From: Candidatus Caldatribacterium sp.
Lineage (GTDB): Bacteria; Atribacterota; Atribacteria; Atribacterales; Caldatribacteriaceae
Assembly: GCA_028275365.1 (NCBI GenBank)
Contig: JAPWUU010000012.1
Coordinates: 1 to 35,685 of the forward strand
Direction: 5' to 3'
Length of the DNA stretch: 35,685 bases
The notes beneath the pieces were generated by a model. The model was not told the DNA's origin. It worked only from the letters and a program-made list of their open reading frames with translations, and did no database searches. Numbering within the stretch: the stretch's first letter is position 1; each line of letters starts with the position of its first letter. This document shows, one piece after another, positions 16,360-25,514 of the stretch. The translations under genes were made by a program, and so were the position numbers.

Positions 16360-18006
16360 TCACACACGTACAGTTTTTTTCGGCTGTGGTTTCGGTCTCA
16401 TCGTGCAAACACCTTGAGGACAGCACTTTTCTCGCACGTGGACCTCAAACTCTTCCCTGAAGAACTCCAGACACCGCAGGAGAGGATTCGGAGCAGCCTG
16501 CCCGAGGCCACAGAAGGCCGTGGCCTTCATATGTTGACCGAGGTAACGCAGCTTTTCCAGATCCTCCGGTGATCCTGCTCCCGCACTGATACGCTCAAGG
16601 ATGTCAACAATGCGCTTCCCACCCACCCGGCAGGGAGTGCATTTCCCGCAGGACTCGTGGAGGAAAAACTCGGCAAAGTTCTTCACGATGTCCACAATGC
16701 AGTGGGTATCGTCGATGACCGTGAGGGCCCCTGAACCCAAAGCCGAATTGTATCGCGGCAAGGTATCAAAGGCCATGGGGACATCGAGGAGATCCGGCGT
16801 CATCGTCCCTCCCGAGGGACCGCCAGTCTGCACCAGCTTGAGACCATGCCCTCCCCGGATACCTCCTCCAATCTCGAAAACAAGCTCCCTCAGGGTAATC
16901 CCCATGGGGACCTCCACAAGGCCGAGATTATTCACATTTCCAGTAAGGGTGAAGACCTTCGTCCCAGGGCAGGTTGGGGTACCAATACTCCGGAACCAGT
17001 CAGGCCCATTGAGAATGATGGGTGGAATGTTGGCTAAGGTTTCAACATTGTTGATGACCGTCGGTTTTCCCCACAGTCCTTTTTGAGGAGGATAGGGAGG
17101 CTTTACGCGTGGTTCCCCGCGTTTGCCCTCAATGGATTCAAGCAGTGCGGTTTCTTCACCACAAACGTATGCACCGGCCCCCCTTCGGATTTTCACATCG
17201 AAGGAGAAGGAAGTCCCAAGGATCCTCTCCCCAAGAAGTCCCCGTTCTTTGGCCTGGGCAATGGCAACCTCAAGGTGCCTGATGCTCTGGGGGTATTCGG
17301 CCCGGACATAGATGTACCCCTGGTTCGCCCCCACCGCGTATCCTGCAATGGCCATGGCTTCAAGCACCGAGTGAGGGTCACCTTCGAGGATCAGGCGGTC
17401 CTTAAAGGTCCCCGGCTCTCCTTCATCGGCGTTGCATACGATGTACTTCTCCTCCCCCTCCGCCTTCCGGGTGAACTCCCACTTGAGCCCTGTGGGGAAG
17501 CCTGCTCCTCCTCGACCCTGAAGGCCTGAGCGTTTCACCACCTCGATGACCTCTTCAGGGGTCATCTCGGTGAGCACCTTGGCCAGAGCAAGGTACCCAT
17601 CCCGGGCGATGTACTCTTCGATGTTCAGGGGATCGATGAGACCACTATTGCGCAGGACAACCCGTTTTTCTTTTTTCAAGGGAGAAGGTGGGATGAAGGT
17701 GGCGACCCCACCACCCCGCTCACCGGCAAAGAGAAGTTCCCTCACAACTCTCCCTTTGAGGAGGTGTTCCTCAACGATTCTTCGAACATCCCGGACACTC
17801 ACAGGGGCATAGATAACGTTATCCGGGTACACCACCACAAAGGGAGAAGGGAGAGCAGCTCCAAAACTCCCTGTCTCAAGAACTTTCACCTCATTCCCAA
17901 GCCCGGCTCTGGCGATCTCCCGCTCGAGCTGCTCCTTTACCTGAGCCGCTCCTAAGGCTACTGAACTACTCGTCATCTCCACAAGGACATGAGCGCGGTA
18001 AAACAT
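16360..18006 (-). CDS. hydB: NuoF-like hydrogenase flavoprotein subunit with cluster-less thioredoxin domain
   Basis: Flavoprotein subunit expected to bind FMN and NAD(H) in the hydrogenase complex. From ATG 18006 it has 548 residues: a thioredoxin-like domain (1-90), the NuoF core (about 120-400, with [15 protein letters not shown] and CNADEGEPGTFKDR), an SLBB part, and a [4Fe-4S] motif ([10 protein letters not shown] plus a later CGLGQ). Compared with its paralogue at 18487-21567, the four N-terminal [2Fe-2S] ligand positions are E10, S15, S47 and A51, so that cluster cannot form. It ends shortly after REKCCPQGVC, without the C-terminal two-[4Fe-4S] ferredoxin domain common in HydB proteins. 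The start has GGAGG about 6 bases upstream, 13 bases after the NuoE gene. Confidence 0.92.
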   Translation of the reverse strand: MFYRAHVLVEMTSSSVALGAAQVKEQLEREIARAGLGNEVKVLETGSFGAALPSPFVVVYPDNVIYAPVSVRDVRRIVEEHLLKGRVVRELLFAGERGGGVATFIPPSPLKKEKRVVLRNSGLIDPLNIEEYIARDGYLALAKVLTEMTPEEVIEVVKRSGLQGRGGAGFPTGLKWEFTRKAEGEEKYIVCNADEGEPGTFKDRLILEGDPHSVLEAMAIAGYAVGANQGYIYVRAEYPQSIRHLEVAIAQAKERGLLGERILGTSFSFDVKIRRGAGAYVCGEETALLESIEGKRGEPRVKPPYPPQKGLWGKPTVINNVETLANIPPIILNGPDWFRSIGTPTCPGTKVFTLTGNVNNLGLVEVPMGITLRELVFEIGGGIRGGHGLKLVQTGGPSGGTMTPDLLDVPMAFDTLPRYNSALGSGALTVIDDTHCIVDIVKNFAEFFLHESCGKCTPCRVGGKRIVDILERISAGAGSPEDLEKLRYLGQHMKATAFCGLGQAAPNPLLRCLEFFREEFEVHVREKCCPQGVCTMRPKPQPKKTVRV

Positions 18007-18019
18007 CCCCCTACCTCCC

Positions 18020-18487
18020 TCACTCCCGATAAAGCGCCAGGATTTCCCGAATACGTTCCTCCGTGAGGTTCCCATAGGTGACGTCGTTGACCATCATCGC
18101 CGGGGCAACACCACAAACGCCGAGGCAACTCGTAACCTCCAGCGTGAACTTTCCATCCTTGGTCGTTTCTCCCTCACGGATACCAAGTTCTCTTTTGAGA
18201 GCCTCAAGGACATCTGTGGCTCCCCTCACATGACACGGGGTGCTCTTGCACACCCGGATGACGTACTTCCCGACCGGACGGACCTCGAGAAAAGCATAGA
18301 AGGTCGCAACCCCGTAAACGGTGCTCGAGGGAATGCCCAGGCGCCTGGCAACGTACCCCAGAACGTCACGGGGGAGATACCCCCACTTCTCCTGGATGTC
18401 CTCAAGGATACACAGCAAGGGCGTTTCTTCTTTCTCGTACCGTGAAAGAATCTCCTCAATATCCTGATACACAAAAGGCGTGTTCAT
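18020..18487 (-). CDS. hydC: NuoE-like [2Fe-2S] subunit, second copy in the operon
   Basis: A 155-residue thioredoxin-like ferredoxin subunit that passes electrons between flavin and the iron-sulfur chain of HydA. The helical N-terminus contains LLCILEDIQEKWGYLPRDVL and the fold follows with VYGVATFYAFLEVRP. The four ligands are intact, in the segments CKSTPC and SCLGVCG. ATG 18487 shares one base with the stop of the upstream fusion gene and has AGGAGG 7 bases upstream; a TTG one codon earlier is the alternative. It directly precedes the cluster-less NuoF, with which it probably pairs. Confidence 0.93.
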   Translation of the reverse strand: MNTPFVYQDIEEILSRYEKEETPLLCILEDIQEKWGYLPRDVLGYVARRLGIPSSTVYGVATFYAFLEVRPVGKYVIRVCKSTPCHVRGATDVLEALKRELGIREGETTKDGKFTLEVTSCLGVCGVAPAMMVNDVTYGNLTEERIREILALYRE

Positions 18488-21400
18488 CAACTTCCCTCCT
18501 CTGCTGCCAGTGCTTCCTGATACCGCTTGAGGATCTTCTCAAGGTCGCACCGGAGGCAGCGTCCTGCTTCACGGCGCACATCATCCTCATCAAGGGTAAG
18601 CTTCACCTCTGCAAAACCCTTGACCCGCTCTGCGACGGGGACCTCCGGCGGGTGTACCCGTGGGATCTCCTGCACAACCGGAGGTTCTTCGAGGATTCTC
18701 GGCCGCTCTGGACGGACAACGAGTTCCTCCTCTTCCTGGAGTTTCCTGCGAAGGTAATCGTGAATGCTGTACGCAGCTTTCTTGCCAAGTGCCATGGCAT
18801 GCACCACCGTTGCCTCCTGACCGACAGCGTCTCCTCCCGCAAAGACTCCCTCAAGAGACGTTGCAAGGGTGTACCGATCCACTGCAATGTTCCCCCACGC
18901 ATCAAGAGCAAGGCCTTCCGCAATTCCTGAAATGTCCGGCTTCTGACCCACCGCACTGATGACAAGGTCGCACTCCAAAAAGAGCTCCGCACCCTCAATC
19001 GGCACAGGCCGCCTCCGGCCACTTCGGTCGAATTCCCCAAGGCGCATTCTCTGGAAACGAATCCCCCGAACGCTGCCGTTCTCTCCCACGATTTCCAGAG
19101 GAGCCACAAGGAAGTGGAAAATGACGCCTTCCTTTTCCGCGTCTTCAATTTCTTCAGGGATGGCCGGCATCTCGCCCCTTGTGCGGCGATAGGCAACGTG
19201 AACCTCGGCCCCAAGACGAAGGAGCGTTCGTGCTGCATCCATCGCAGCGTTTCCTCCTCCGACAACCACTGCCCGTTTTGGTCGAGGAACATCCTGACCA
19301 AGGTTGATCGCCTTCAGGAACTCCAGAGCTGGAACAACACCCTTAAGTTCTTCTCCGGGCACACCCAGAGGAACGCTCTTCCAGGCTCCAATGCCGAGGA
19401 AAACAGCGTCGAACTTCTCACGAAGCTCGGAAAGAGTAACATCGCGACCCAGAGCCGTATTGCACTGGATGCGAACCCCCATCGCCCGTATCTGGGCAAG
19501 GTCATACTCCAGAGCCTCCCTGGGAAGGCGGTACGCCGGGATACCAGCTGCCAGCATACCCCCCGCCACGGGAAGGGCTTCAAAAACAGTGACATCATAC
19601 CCAAACCGGGCAAGATAGTAGGCACAGGTCAGACCTGCTGGACCAGAGCCAACTACGGCCACAGAGGCATTACGTTTCTTCTCAAGGACAACTGGGAGAA
19701 CGATACGGTTCTTCCGAGCGTAATCTGCAACGAATCGCTTGATGTCATCGATAGCCACAGGTTCATCGAGCTGTCCCCGACGGCATTTTGACTCACAGGG
19801 CCGGTGACACACTCTGCCGCACACCGAGGGGAGAGGGTTGTCCTCCCGAATGACCTGGAGCGCCCCGATGTAGTCCCCGTCCTTCACCAGGGAAACGTAG
19901 GCAGGAATGTCAATCCCCAGAGGGCAAGCATGCTGGCAGGGAGCCCGAAAGAGCCCCCGGCAGACAACCGCAGGGCAACGCTTTTCCCGGATGTGCGCTT
20001 CGTACTCATCACGGAAATACCGCAACGTGCTGAGAACAGGATTGGGAGCAGTCTGCCCCAGACCACAGAGTGCCGTGGATTTGATCTGCTCGGCAAGGTC
20101 CTCAAGGAGCTCAATATCTCCCTCCTGCCCCTCTCCTGCCACGATGCGCTCGAGAATCTCGAGCATCCTCTTGGTCCCAATACGACAGGGTGTACACTTC
20201 CCGCAGGACTCGTCCTGAACAAACTCAAGGAAGAAGCGGGCAAGGTCCACCATGCAGGTGTCTTCGTCCATCACGATGAGCCCACCAGACCCCATGATGG
20301 CTCCGAGTTCCTTCAGAGAGTCATAGTCAATCTGCACGTTCAGGTGCTCAACCGGAATGCATCCTCCAGAGGGCCCACCAATCTGGACGGCCTTGAGTTT
20401 TTTTCCATCCCGAATACCTCCACCGAGATCGTACACGATCTCCCCCAGGGTGATGCCCATGGGAACCTCCACAAGCCCGGTGTTCACCACATCTCCAGCA
20501 AGAGCAAAAACCTTCGTTCCCTTGCTACCCTCTGTGCCAATGCTTCGGAACCACTCAGGCCCGTTGAGGATGATGGGTGGGATGTTCGCATAGGTCTCAA
20601 CGTTGTTGATTACTGTAGGCTTGCCCCAGAGACCCTGCTGGGCGGGGAAAGGGGGTTTGGGACGGGGCATGCCCCGTTTCCCCTCAACAGAAGCAATGAG
20701 TGCCGTCTCTTCTCCGCAGACAAAGGCTCCTGCTCCGATACGAATCTCCACATCAAACGAAAAACCATTCCCCAGGATGTTCTTCCCCAGAAGGCCATAT
20801 TCCCTTGCCTGTTCGATGGCATGTTCAAGACGCTCCACCGCAAGGGGGTATTCGGCCCGGACATAGATGTACCCCTGGTTCGCCCCCACCGCGTATCCTG
20901 CAATGGCCATGGCTTCAAGCACCGAGTGAGGGTCACCTTCGAGAATACTCCGGTCCATAAACGCTCCCGGATCGCCTTCATCAGCATTGCAGATGACGTA
21001 CTTTGGCTCCCCCTTTGCCTTCCGGGTGAACTCCCACTTGAGCCCTGTGGGGAAGCCTGCTCCTCCTCGACCCCGAAGGCCTGAGCGTTTCACCACCTCG
21101 ATGACCTCTTCAGGGGTCATCTCGGTGAGCACCTTGGCCAGAGCAAGGTACCCATCCCGGGCGATGTACTCTTCGATGTTCAGGGGATCGATGAGACCAC
21201 AGTTTCGAAGAGCAATCTTTTTTTGCTTCTCAAAGAACGCGATCTCCCGGAGGAACTTCTTGCGCTCTTCCTGAGGAGGCTGGTAAAGGAGTCGTTCCAC
21301 CACCCGGCCCTTCAGGAGGTGTTCCTCAACAATCTCACGCGCATCCTCTGGAGTGAGCCTCTGGTAGAACACACCCTCAGGGTAGATGATAGCCAGAGGA

Positions 21401-21567
21401 CCGAGGTTACACGGACCAACGCAACCGGTTTCAATCAGCCGCACCTCTCCCTCCAGGCCGTTTCTCTGCATCTCTCGAAGCAAGGCCTCTTTGACCCGAA
21501 GAGCACCCGAGGAAATGCACGCTGCTCCCGCACAGAGAAGTACCTGGCTCCGTTCAACGCCAGCCAT
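18487..21567 (-). CDS. NuoF-GltD/NfnB fusion flavoprotein
   Basis: A 1026-residue fusion. Residues 1-95 form a thioredoxin-like [2Fe-2S] domain with ligands C12, C17, C49 and C53. About 120-525 is a NuoF module (FMN, NADH, SLBB, and [10 protein letters not shown] [4Fe-4S]). Residues 531-600 form a DPYD/GltD-type iron-sulfur domain (C531, C536, C544, C548, C583, C587, C591, C595). About 635-950 is an FAD-NAD(P)H oxidoreductase: [16 protein letters not shown] binds [16 protein letters not shown] with a following YRR fits NADP(H), and [16 protein letters not shown] closes the FAD site. It resembles the NADPH side of glutamate synthase or NfnB. The gene lies in the middle of the hydrogenase operon, suggesting a second pyridine-nucleotide port. 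Substrate preference is inferred from motifs. Confidence 0.93.
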   Translation of the reverse strand: MAGVERSQVLLCAGAACISSGALRVKEALLREMQRNGLEGEVRLIETGCVGPCNLGPLAIIYPEGVFYQRLTPEDAREIVEEHLLKGRVVERLLYQPPQEERKKFLREIAFFEKQKKIALRNCGLIDPLNIEEYIARDGYLALAKVLTEMTPEEVIEVVKRSGLRGRGGAGFPTGLKWEFTRKAKGEPKYVICNADEGDPGAFMDRSILEGDPHSVLEAMAIAGYAVGANQGYIYVRAEYPLAVERLEHAIEQAREYGLLGKNILGNGFSFDVEIRIGAGAFVCGEETALIASVEGKRGMPRPKPPFPAQQGLWGKPTVINNVETYANIPPIILNGPEWFRSIGTEGSKGTKVFALAGDVVNTGLVEVPMGITLGEIVYDLGGGIRDGKKLKAVQIGGPSGGCIPVEHLNVQIDYDSLKELGAIMGSGGLIVMDEDTCMVDLARFFLEFVQDESCGKCTPCRIGTKRMLEILERIVAGEGQEGDIELLEDLAEQIKSTALCGLGQTAPNPVLSTLRYFRDEYEAHIREKRCPAVVCRGLFRAPCQHACPLGIDIPAYVSLVKDGDYIGALQVIREDNPLPSVCGRVCHRPCESKCRRGQLDEPVAIDDIKRFVADYARKNRIVLPVVLEKKRNASVAVVGSGPAGLTCAYYLARFGYDVTVFEALPVAGGMLAAGIPAYRLPREALEYDLAQIRAMGVRIQCNTALGRDVTLSELREKFDAVFLGIGAWKSVPLGVPGEELKGVVPALEFLKAINLGQDVPRPKRAVVVGGGNAAMDAARTLLRLGAEVHVAYRRTRGEMPAIPEEIEDAEKEGVIFHFLVAPLEIVGENGSVRGIRFQRMRLGEFDRSGRRRPVPIEGAELFLECDLVISAVGQKPDISGIAEGLALDAWGNIAVDRYTLATSLEGVFAGGDAVGQEATVVHAMALGKKAAYSIHDYLRRKLQEEEELVVRPERPRILEEPPVVQEIPRVHPPEVPVAERVKGFAEVKLTLDEDDVRREAGRCLRCDLEKILKRYQEALAAEEGS

Positions 21568-21583
21568 ATTCTACCTCCTCGCT

Positions 21584-21952
21584 TCAGCGTTCAGTATGAA
21601 CAACCCAGTCCCCCACGATCTGCCCGTTGACGATATGTGAGGCTACGAGTTGACGGGCTTTCTCGGGAGTGAGATCTCCGTAGAGCACACGCTCTGTTCC
21701 TTTCTCGATGCTCACCAGGGGCTCACGATCGCAGAGCCCGATACATCCTGCCTGGGTTACCAGGACGTTCGTCAGGTTCCGCTTTGCGATCTCATCAAGA
21801 ATCGCAGCCATTACCTGTCTTGCCCCTGCGGCGATTCCACATGTACCCATGTGCACCGTGATTTTGTACTCCGCCTTCCCTTCCCGGAGGAGCGCCCTTT
21901 TCTGGGCCTCTTCCTTAATCCTCTTCAAATCCTCAAGACTTGTAATCTTCAT
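21584..21952 (-). CDS. [2Fe-2S] ferredoxin-like hydrogenase subunit (HndB type)
   Basis: A 122-residue thioredoxin-like ferredoxin of the kind encoded in NAD(P)-linked [FeFe]-hydrogenase operons such as hndABCD. Visible motifs are HMGTCGIAAGARQVM and TQAGCIGLCDREPLVSIE, giving three obvious cluster cysteines, as I recall for this subfamily. It probably relays electrons to or from the flavin subunits. The 5' end overlaps the ATPase gene by 20 bases, and 16 bases containing GAGGAGG separate it from the fusion gene downstream. Confidence 0.88.
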   Translation of the reverse strand: MKITSLEDLKRIKEEAQKRALLREGKAEYKITVHMGTCGIAAGARQVMAAILDEIAKRNLTNVLVTQAGCIGLCDREPLVSIEKGTERVLYGDLTPEKARQLVASHIVNGQIVGDWVVHTER

Positions 21953-22502
21953 CCGTCTGTCCCTCCCTCAGGGTGTTTTCGTGATAGGCAATCCAGTCCC
22001 TCAGAGCGGAGAGGAGCACAGGATTTCCCCCGGGGTTTTCCGTCCCCAGCGCTCTGAAAACCTCACGACTATTGAAAGAAAAACGACGCCCATCCACCTC
22101 ATGGGAAAAGACGAATTCAACCTCAGGATGAGAGGCAAGGAGGACGAAAAGGGTTTCCGCAAGGTTCCCCAAAGGGGGTAAATCAATATGGCTTCGGCGA
22201 AAGGTTGCTTTCACCCTGGTTCCCTTGCCTTCCTCCGAGGCGATCTCAAGGCTTCCTCCACACTGCTTGCTCAGTTGAGCAATAAGGGGAAGACCCAGAC
22301 CGACTTTCTTCCCTTTCGTGGAGAAGAAGGGGTTCAAGGCCTGTTGCCGTGTTTTCTCGTCCATCCCTTTTCCATCATCCTCAACGACCATCTCCAGGAG
22401 GTCCCTTGCCGAGTCCTCAAGAAGGGAGATAGTGATTCTTCGAGCCCCCGCCCGGAGAGCGTTTTCCACAAGGTCGAGAACATGGAGCGAGAGCTCCTTC
22501 AT
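21933..22502 (-). CDS. GHKL-type ATP-binding protein of hydrogenase operon
   Basis: A 189-residue protein with a histidine-kinase-like ATPase fold: N-box LVENALRAGA, G1 box EDDGKGM and G2 box GKKVGLGLPL, followed by a C-terminal part of about 75 residues that I do not recognise. There is no dimerisation/phosphoacceptor His domain, so it is not an ordinary sensor kinase; anti-sigma factors and assembly ATPases share this fold. Similar genes occur beside the NuoE gene in other multimeric [FeFe]-hydrogenase operons. A role in regulation or assembly of the complex is inference. It begins 3 bases after the first NuoE gene. Confidence 0.8.
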   Translation of the reverse strand: MKELSLHVLDLVENALRAGARRITISLLEDSARDLLEMVVEDDGKGMDEKTRQQALNPFFSTKGKKVGLGLPLIAQLSKQCGGSLEIASEEGKGTRVKATFRRSHIDLPPLGNLAETLFVLLASHPEVEFVFSHEVDGRRFSFNSREVFRALGTENPGGNPVLLSALRDWIAYHENTLREGQTDEDYKS

Positions 22503-22505
22503 TCC

Positions 22506-22991
22506 TCACTGGTAATCCTTGAGGATGTCCATAACCTGGGACGGGTTCACCCGTTTATGGACATCGTTATCGACACGCATGACCGGTGCCAGCCCACACG
22601 CTCCCGCACAGCGCATGACCTCAAGAGAGAACAAACCGTCCTGCGTAACGCCTCCAATCTCCACCTGGAGCTCTTTCCGCAAGCGATCGAGGATTTCCTG
22701 CCCTCCCCGGACGTAGCACGCTGTTCCAAGACACACCTGAATTACGTGCTTCCCTCTGGGCTTCATGGAAAAGAAGTGGTAGAAAGTCACCACGCCATAG
22801 ACCTCACTCAGGGGAACGTCAAGCACCTGGGAGACCTTCTTCAGCACCCAGGGAGGAAGGTACCCGATGAGGTTCTGGGCTCTGTGGAGGGCCTGGATGA
22901 GCATTCCGGGTTTTTCCCGAAACTCCTCGAGAGCTTGTTCCAGAAGTTCTTCCTGTTCTCTCGACCCGTGCTCTGCTACTGCCTGAGCCAT
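22506..22991 (-). CDS. NuoE-like [2Fe-2S] subunit, first gene of hydrogenase operon
   Basis: A 161-residue NuoE/HndA-type electron transfer subunit. It has a helical N-terminus with MLIQALHRAQNLIGYLPPWV and a thioredoxin-like fold with the four ligands in CLGTAC and RCAGACG. ATG 22991 was chosen because GGGAGGAG lies about 7 bases upstream and a strong promoter ends only some 35 bases upstream; longer reading of the frame to 23069 would place coding sequence across the promoter. As it precedes the ATPase, HndB-like gene and the NuoF-GltD fusion, it probably serves the fusion protein, while the second NuoE serves the other NuoF. Confidence 0.93.
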   Translation of the reverse strand: MAQAVAEHGSREQEELLEQALEEFREKPGMLIQALHRAQNLIGYLPPWVLKKVSQVLDVPLSEVYGVVTFYHFFSMKPRGKHVIQVCLGTACYVRGGQEILDRLRKELQVEIGGVTQDGLFSLEVMRCAGACGLAPVMRVDNDVHKRVNPSQVMDILKDYQ

Positions 22992-23027
22992 TTGGTTCTC
23001 CTCCCGCTGGAACGTGAGTTTTTCAAT

Positions 23028-23056
23028 ATTATAAACGAACGTACAGTGCATCTCAA
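23028..23056 (-). promoter_or_regulatory. strong sigma-70-type promoter of hydrogenase operon
   Basis: TTGAGA (23056-23051) and a perfect TATAAT (23033-23028) are spaced by 17 bases on the minus strand. The start would be near 23021, leaving a leader of about 30 bases before ATG 22991. No Rex-type palindrome is evident; an ACGTTC direct repeat flanks the -10 region (about 23037-23042 and 23009-23014) but may be chance. Near-consensus elements suggest high expression. Confidence 0.8.
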
Positions 23057-23081
23057 CAGGACCAGGCACCTCTACGAATCC

Positions 23082-25514
23082 TCACACACCGATGGTTTCC
23101 CGCGCTTCAAGGCGACGAAGCTTCAGGACCCCTTCTTCCACGTACACTTCAATGGTATCTCCAGGCTGGAACGTCCCCCGAATGAGCTCTGCAGAAAGCG
23201 GGCTTTCAATGGCCCGCTGGATAAGCCGTCGCAGGGGACGGGCCCCGAAATCCGGATCGTAACCCCTCTCGGCAAGGTACGCCCGCGCCTCGTCGGTGAG
23301 GACGATATCCATATTCTGTTCCCTGAGGCGTTTCCGAAGCCGCAAGATGAGAAGGTCCACAATGGCCTGGATTTCCTTCCTGGTCAGAGGATGGAAGACG
23401 ATGATTTCATCAATACGGTTAATGAACTCGGGCTTAAAGTACCGGTGGACTTCCCCAAGAACCCGCTCCTTCACCTTCCGCACCGCATCTTTGTCCTCGG
23501 GGTCAATGCCCCGGAAGTATTGGCTCCCCAGGTTCGAGGTCATGATGATTACCGTGTTGGAAAAGTCCACCGTTCTTCCCTGGCCATCGGTCAGACGAGC
23601 ATCGTCGAGAATCTGGAGGAAAATGTTGAACACATCGGGATGGGCCTTTTCCACTTCGTCAAAAAGAATAACCTGGTAGGGTCTCCGCCGGACGACCTCC
23701 GTGAGCTGTCCTCCTTCCTCGTATCCCACATATCCCGGAGGAGCACCAATGAGACGGGAAACGGCGTGTTTCTCCATGTACTCGGACATGTCAAGGCGCA
23801 GGAGCGCTCCTTCATCACCAAACAGAAACTCAGCCAGAGCTTTGGCCAGTTCAGTCTTCCCGACTCCTGTGGGCCCAAGGAAAAGGAAGGAGCCAATGGG
23901 TCGCCGTCCTTCAGATATGCCAGCCCGAGAACGACGAATAGCTTCTGCCACCGCGTGAACCGCCTCTTCCTGGTTCACTACTCTCTTGTGGAGCTCTTCC
24001 TCCATGTTCAGGAGCTTTTTGCGCTCCTCCTCAAGGAGCTTTGACACCGGGATACCAGTCCAGCTTGAAACAATCTGGGCAATGTCCTCCTCGGTAACCA
24101 CCTCATTGAGCGATCTCTGCCTGAGCCACTTCTCTTTCTCCTCCTGGTAACGCTTTTGGAGTGCTTCAGCTTCATCCCTCAAACGTGCAGCCTTCTCGTA
24201 CTCCTGCGCCTGCACCGCAGCCATGCCCTCTTTTGCCAGTTGCTGCAACCGCTCCTCCATCTCGCGCAATTCTTGGGGAATGCTCTCCAGCTCAATCCGC
24301 TTTTTACTGGCCGCCTCATCCATGAGGTCAATGGCTTTGTCCGGCAGGAACCGGTCAGTGATGTATTTGCTCGCCAGCTCACAGGCAGCACAGATTGCTT
24401 CATCGCTGATTTTCACCTTATGGTGGGCCTCGTACCGGTCCCGCAACCCCCGGAGAATTTCCTTGGTTTCCTCAACGCTTGGTTCCCCGACATAGACCGG
24501 CTGGAATCGCCGTTCCAAAGCTGGGTCCTTCTCGATGTGCTTCCGGTACTCATCGAGCGTCGTTGCTCCGATACAGCGGAGTTCTCCTCTTGCCAGGGCG
24601 GGCTTTAAGAGATTGGCCGCGTCAATGGCTCCTTCTGCCGCTCCTGCTCCCACCACCGTATGGAGCTCGTCGATGAAGAGGATAATCTTCCCTTCGGACT
24701 TCTGGACCTCTTCAAGTACTGCCTTCAGCCGCTCCTCAAACTCTCCGCGGAACTTTGCCCCGGCAAGCAGTGCCCCCATGTCCAGCGCAACGATCCGTTT
24801 GTTCTTGAGGCTCTCTGGGACCTCACCCCGAACGATTTTCTGGGCAAGGCCCTCGACAATGGCGGTTTTCCCAACACCTGGATCCCCAATGAGGACAGGG
24901 TTATTCTTGGTCTTCCGGCTCAAAATCTGGATTACCCGTCGTATTTCTTCCTCTCGACCGATGACCGGGTCGAGTTTCCCTTCCCTGGCAAGCTGCGTGA
25001 GATCCCTTCCGTACCGCTCGAGGGCCATGTATTTCCCCTCGGCGTGTGGGTCTTCCACCCGTCGGTGTCCGCGGATTTCCCGGAGGGCCCGGTAGATTTT
25101 CTCAACCTCAATACCATGGGCACGAAGCAAACGGTAACTTGTGCCCGTTTCCTCCCGAGCAATGGCGATGAGGAGATGTTCCACGCCCACGTATTCGTCC
25201 TTCAAACGCTTGGCCTCTTCCTCTGCCCCGGTGAGAACCGACTTTGCCCGGGGAGTGATGTACATCTGCATCTCCTGGGAACCCTGGTAGTAAATCTTGG
25301 GGTACCGCTCGAGGGCCTCCTCAAGCTCTCGCTCCAGAACCTGCGGATGGACCCCACATCGCTCAAGGATTTGCGGTGCCAGGCCATCAGGTTGCTTCAA
25401 AAGCGCAAGAAGGAGATGCTCCACATCGAGCTGATTGTGATGGTACTCAAGGAGTAGGTCCTGCGCAAGAGCAATGGCCTCCTTGGCCTTTTCGGTGAAC
25501 TGGTCAAACCGCAT
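23082..25514 (-). CDS. clpC: Clp/Hsp100 AAA+ unfoldase, ClpC-like but without ClpP loop
   Basis: An 810-residue two-ring AAA+ chaperone. It has a Clp N domain repeat (1-145), first ATPase (Walker A GDPGVGKT 210-217, Walker B LFIDE about 280), a short middle region with a UVR-like segment (about 430-452, [19 protein letters not shown]), second ATPase (GPTGVGKT 548-554, LFDE 617-620) and the C-terminal small domain. Length and UVR-like middle fit ClpC/ClpA-type rather than ClpB, which has a long coiled coil. Yet the loop after IIMTSNLGS (661-685), which in ClpC carries a [L/V]GF tripeptide for ClpP docking, is shorter and lacks it. ATG 25514 has GGAGGAG 7 bases upstream and overlaps hspR by 11 bases. 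Confidence 0.9.
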   Translation of the reverse strand: MRFDQFTEKAKEAIALAQDLLLEYHHNQLDVEHLLLALLKQPDGLAPQILERCGVHPQVLERELEEALERYPKIYYQGSQEMQMYITPRAKSVLTGAEEEAKRLKDEYVGVEHLLIAIAREETGTSYRLLRAHGIEVEKIYRALREIRGHRRVEDPHAEGKYMALERYGRDLTQLAREGKLDPVIGREEEIRRVIQILSRKTKNNPVLIGDPGVGKTAIVEGLAQKIVRGEVPESLKNKRIVALDMGALLAGAKFRGEFEERLKAVLEEVQKSEGKIILFIDELHTVVGAGAAEGAIDAANLLKPALARGELRCIGATTLDEYRKHIEKDPALERRFQPVYVGEPSVEETKEILRGLRDRYEAHHKVKISDEAICAACELASKYITDRFLPDKAIDLMDEAASKKRIELESIPQELREMEERLQQLAKEGMAAVQAQEYEKAARLRDEAEALQKRYQEEKEKWLRQRSLNEVVTEEDIAQIVSSWTGIPVSKLLEEERKKLLNMEEELHKRVVNQEEAVHAVAEAIRRSRAGISEGRRPIGSFLFLGPTGVGKTELAKALAEFLFGDEGALLRLDMSEYMEKHAVSRLIGAPPGYVGYEEGGQLTEVVRRRPYQVILFDEVEKAHPDVFNIFLQILDDARLTDGQGRTVDFSNTVIIMTSNLGSQYFRGIDPEDKDAVRKVKERVLGEVHRYFKPEFINRIDEIIVFHPLTRKEIQAIVDLLILRLRKRLREQNMDIVLTDEARAYLAERGYDPDFGARPLRRLIQRAIESPLSAELIRGTFQPGDTIEVYVEEGVLKLRRLEARETIGV

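Noticed and set aside
19804-21084. Plus-strand open frame of 426 codons
   Set aside because: It is fully antisense to the NuoF-GltD fusion gene. Similar shadows appear opposite the other nuoF gene because the two share DNA.
23009-23056. Possible Rex (NADH-sensing) operator at the hydrogenase promoter
   Set aside because: I could find no TTGTGA/TTAACA-type palindrome; only a short ACGTTC direct repeat is present.
22992-23069. Longer start for the first NuoE gene at 23069
   Set aside because: It would translate through the TTGAGA/TATAAT promoter. ATG 22991 has a strong ribosome site and matches the family N-terminus.
22188-24044. Long plus-strand open frame of 618 codons
   Set aside because: It lies opposite the clp gene, the first NuoE gene and the ATPase gene, all of which have clear family motifs. 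Its translation shows no recognisable domain, and it spans the hydrogenase promoter region. It is a shadow frame of GC-rich sequence.
23082-25514. Calling the Hsp100 gene clpB because of its chaperone neighbours
   Set aside because: The long coiled-coil middle domain of ClpB is missing and a UVR-like segment is present, so the architecture is ClpC-like. The missing ClpP loop is reported as a finding.
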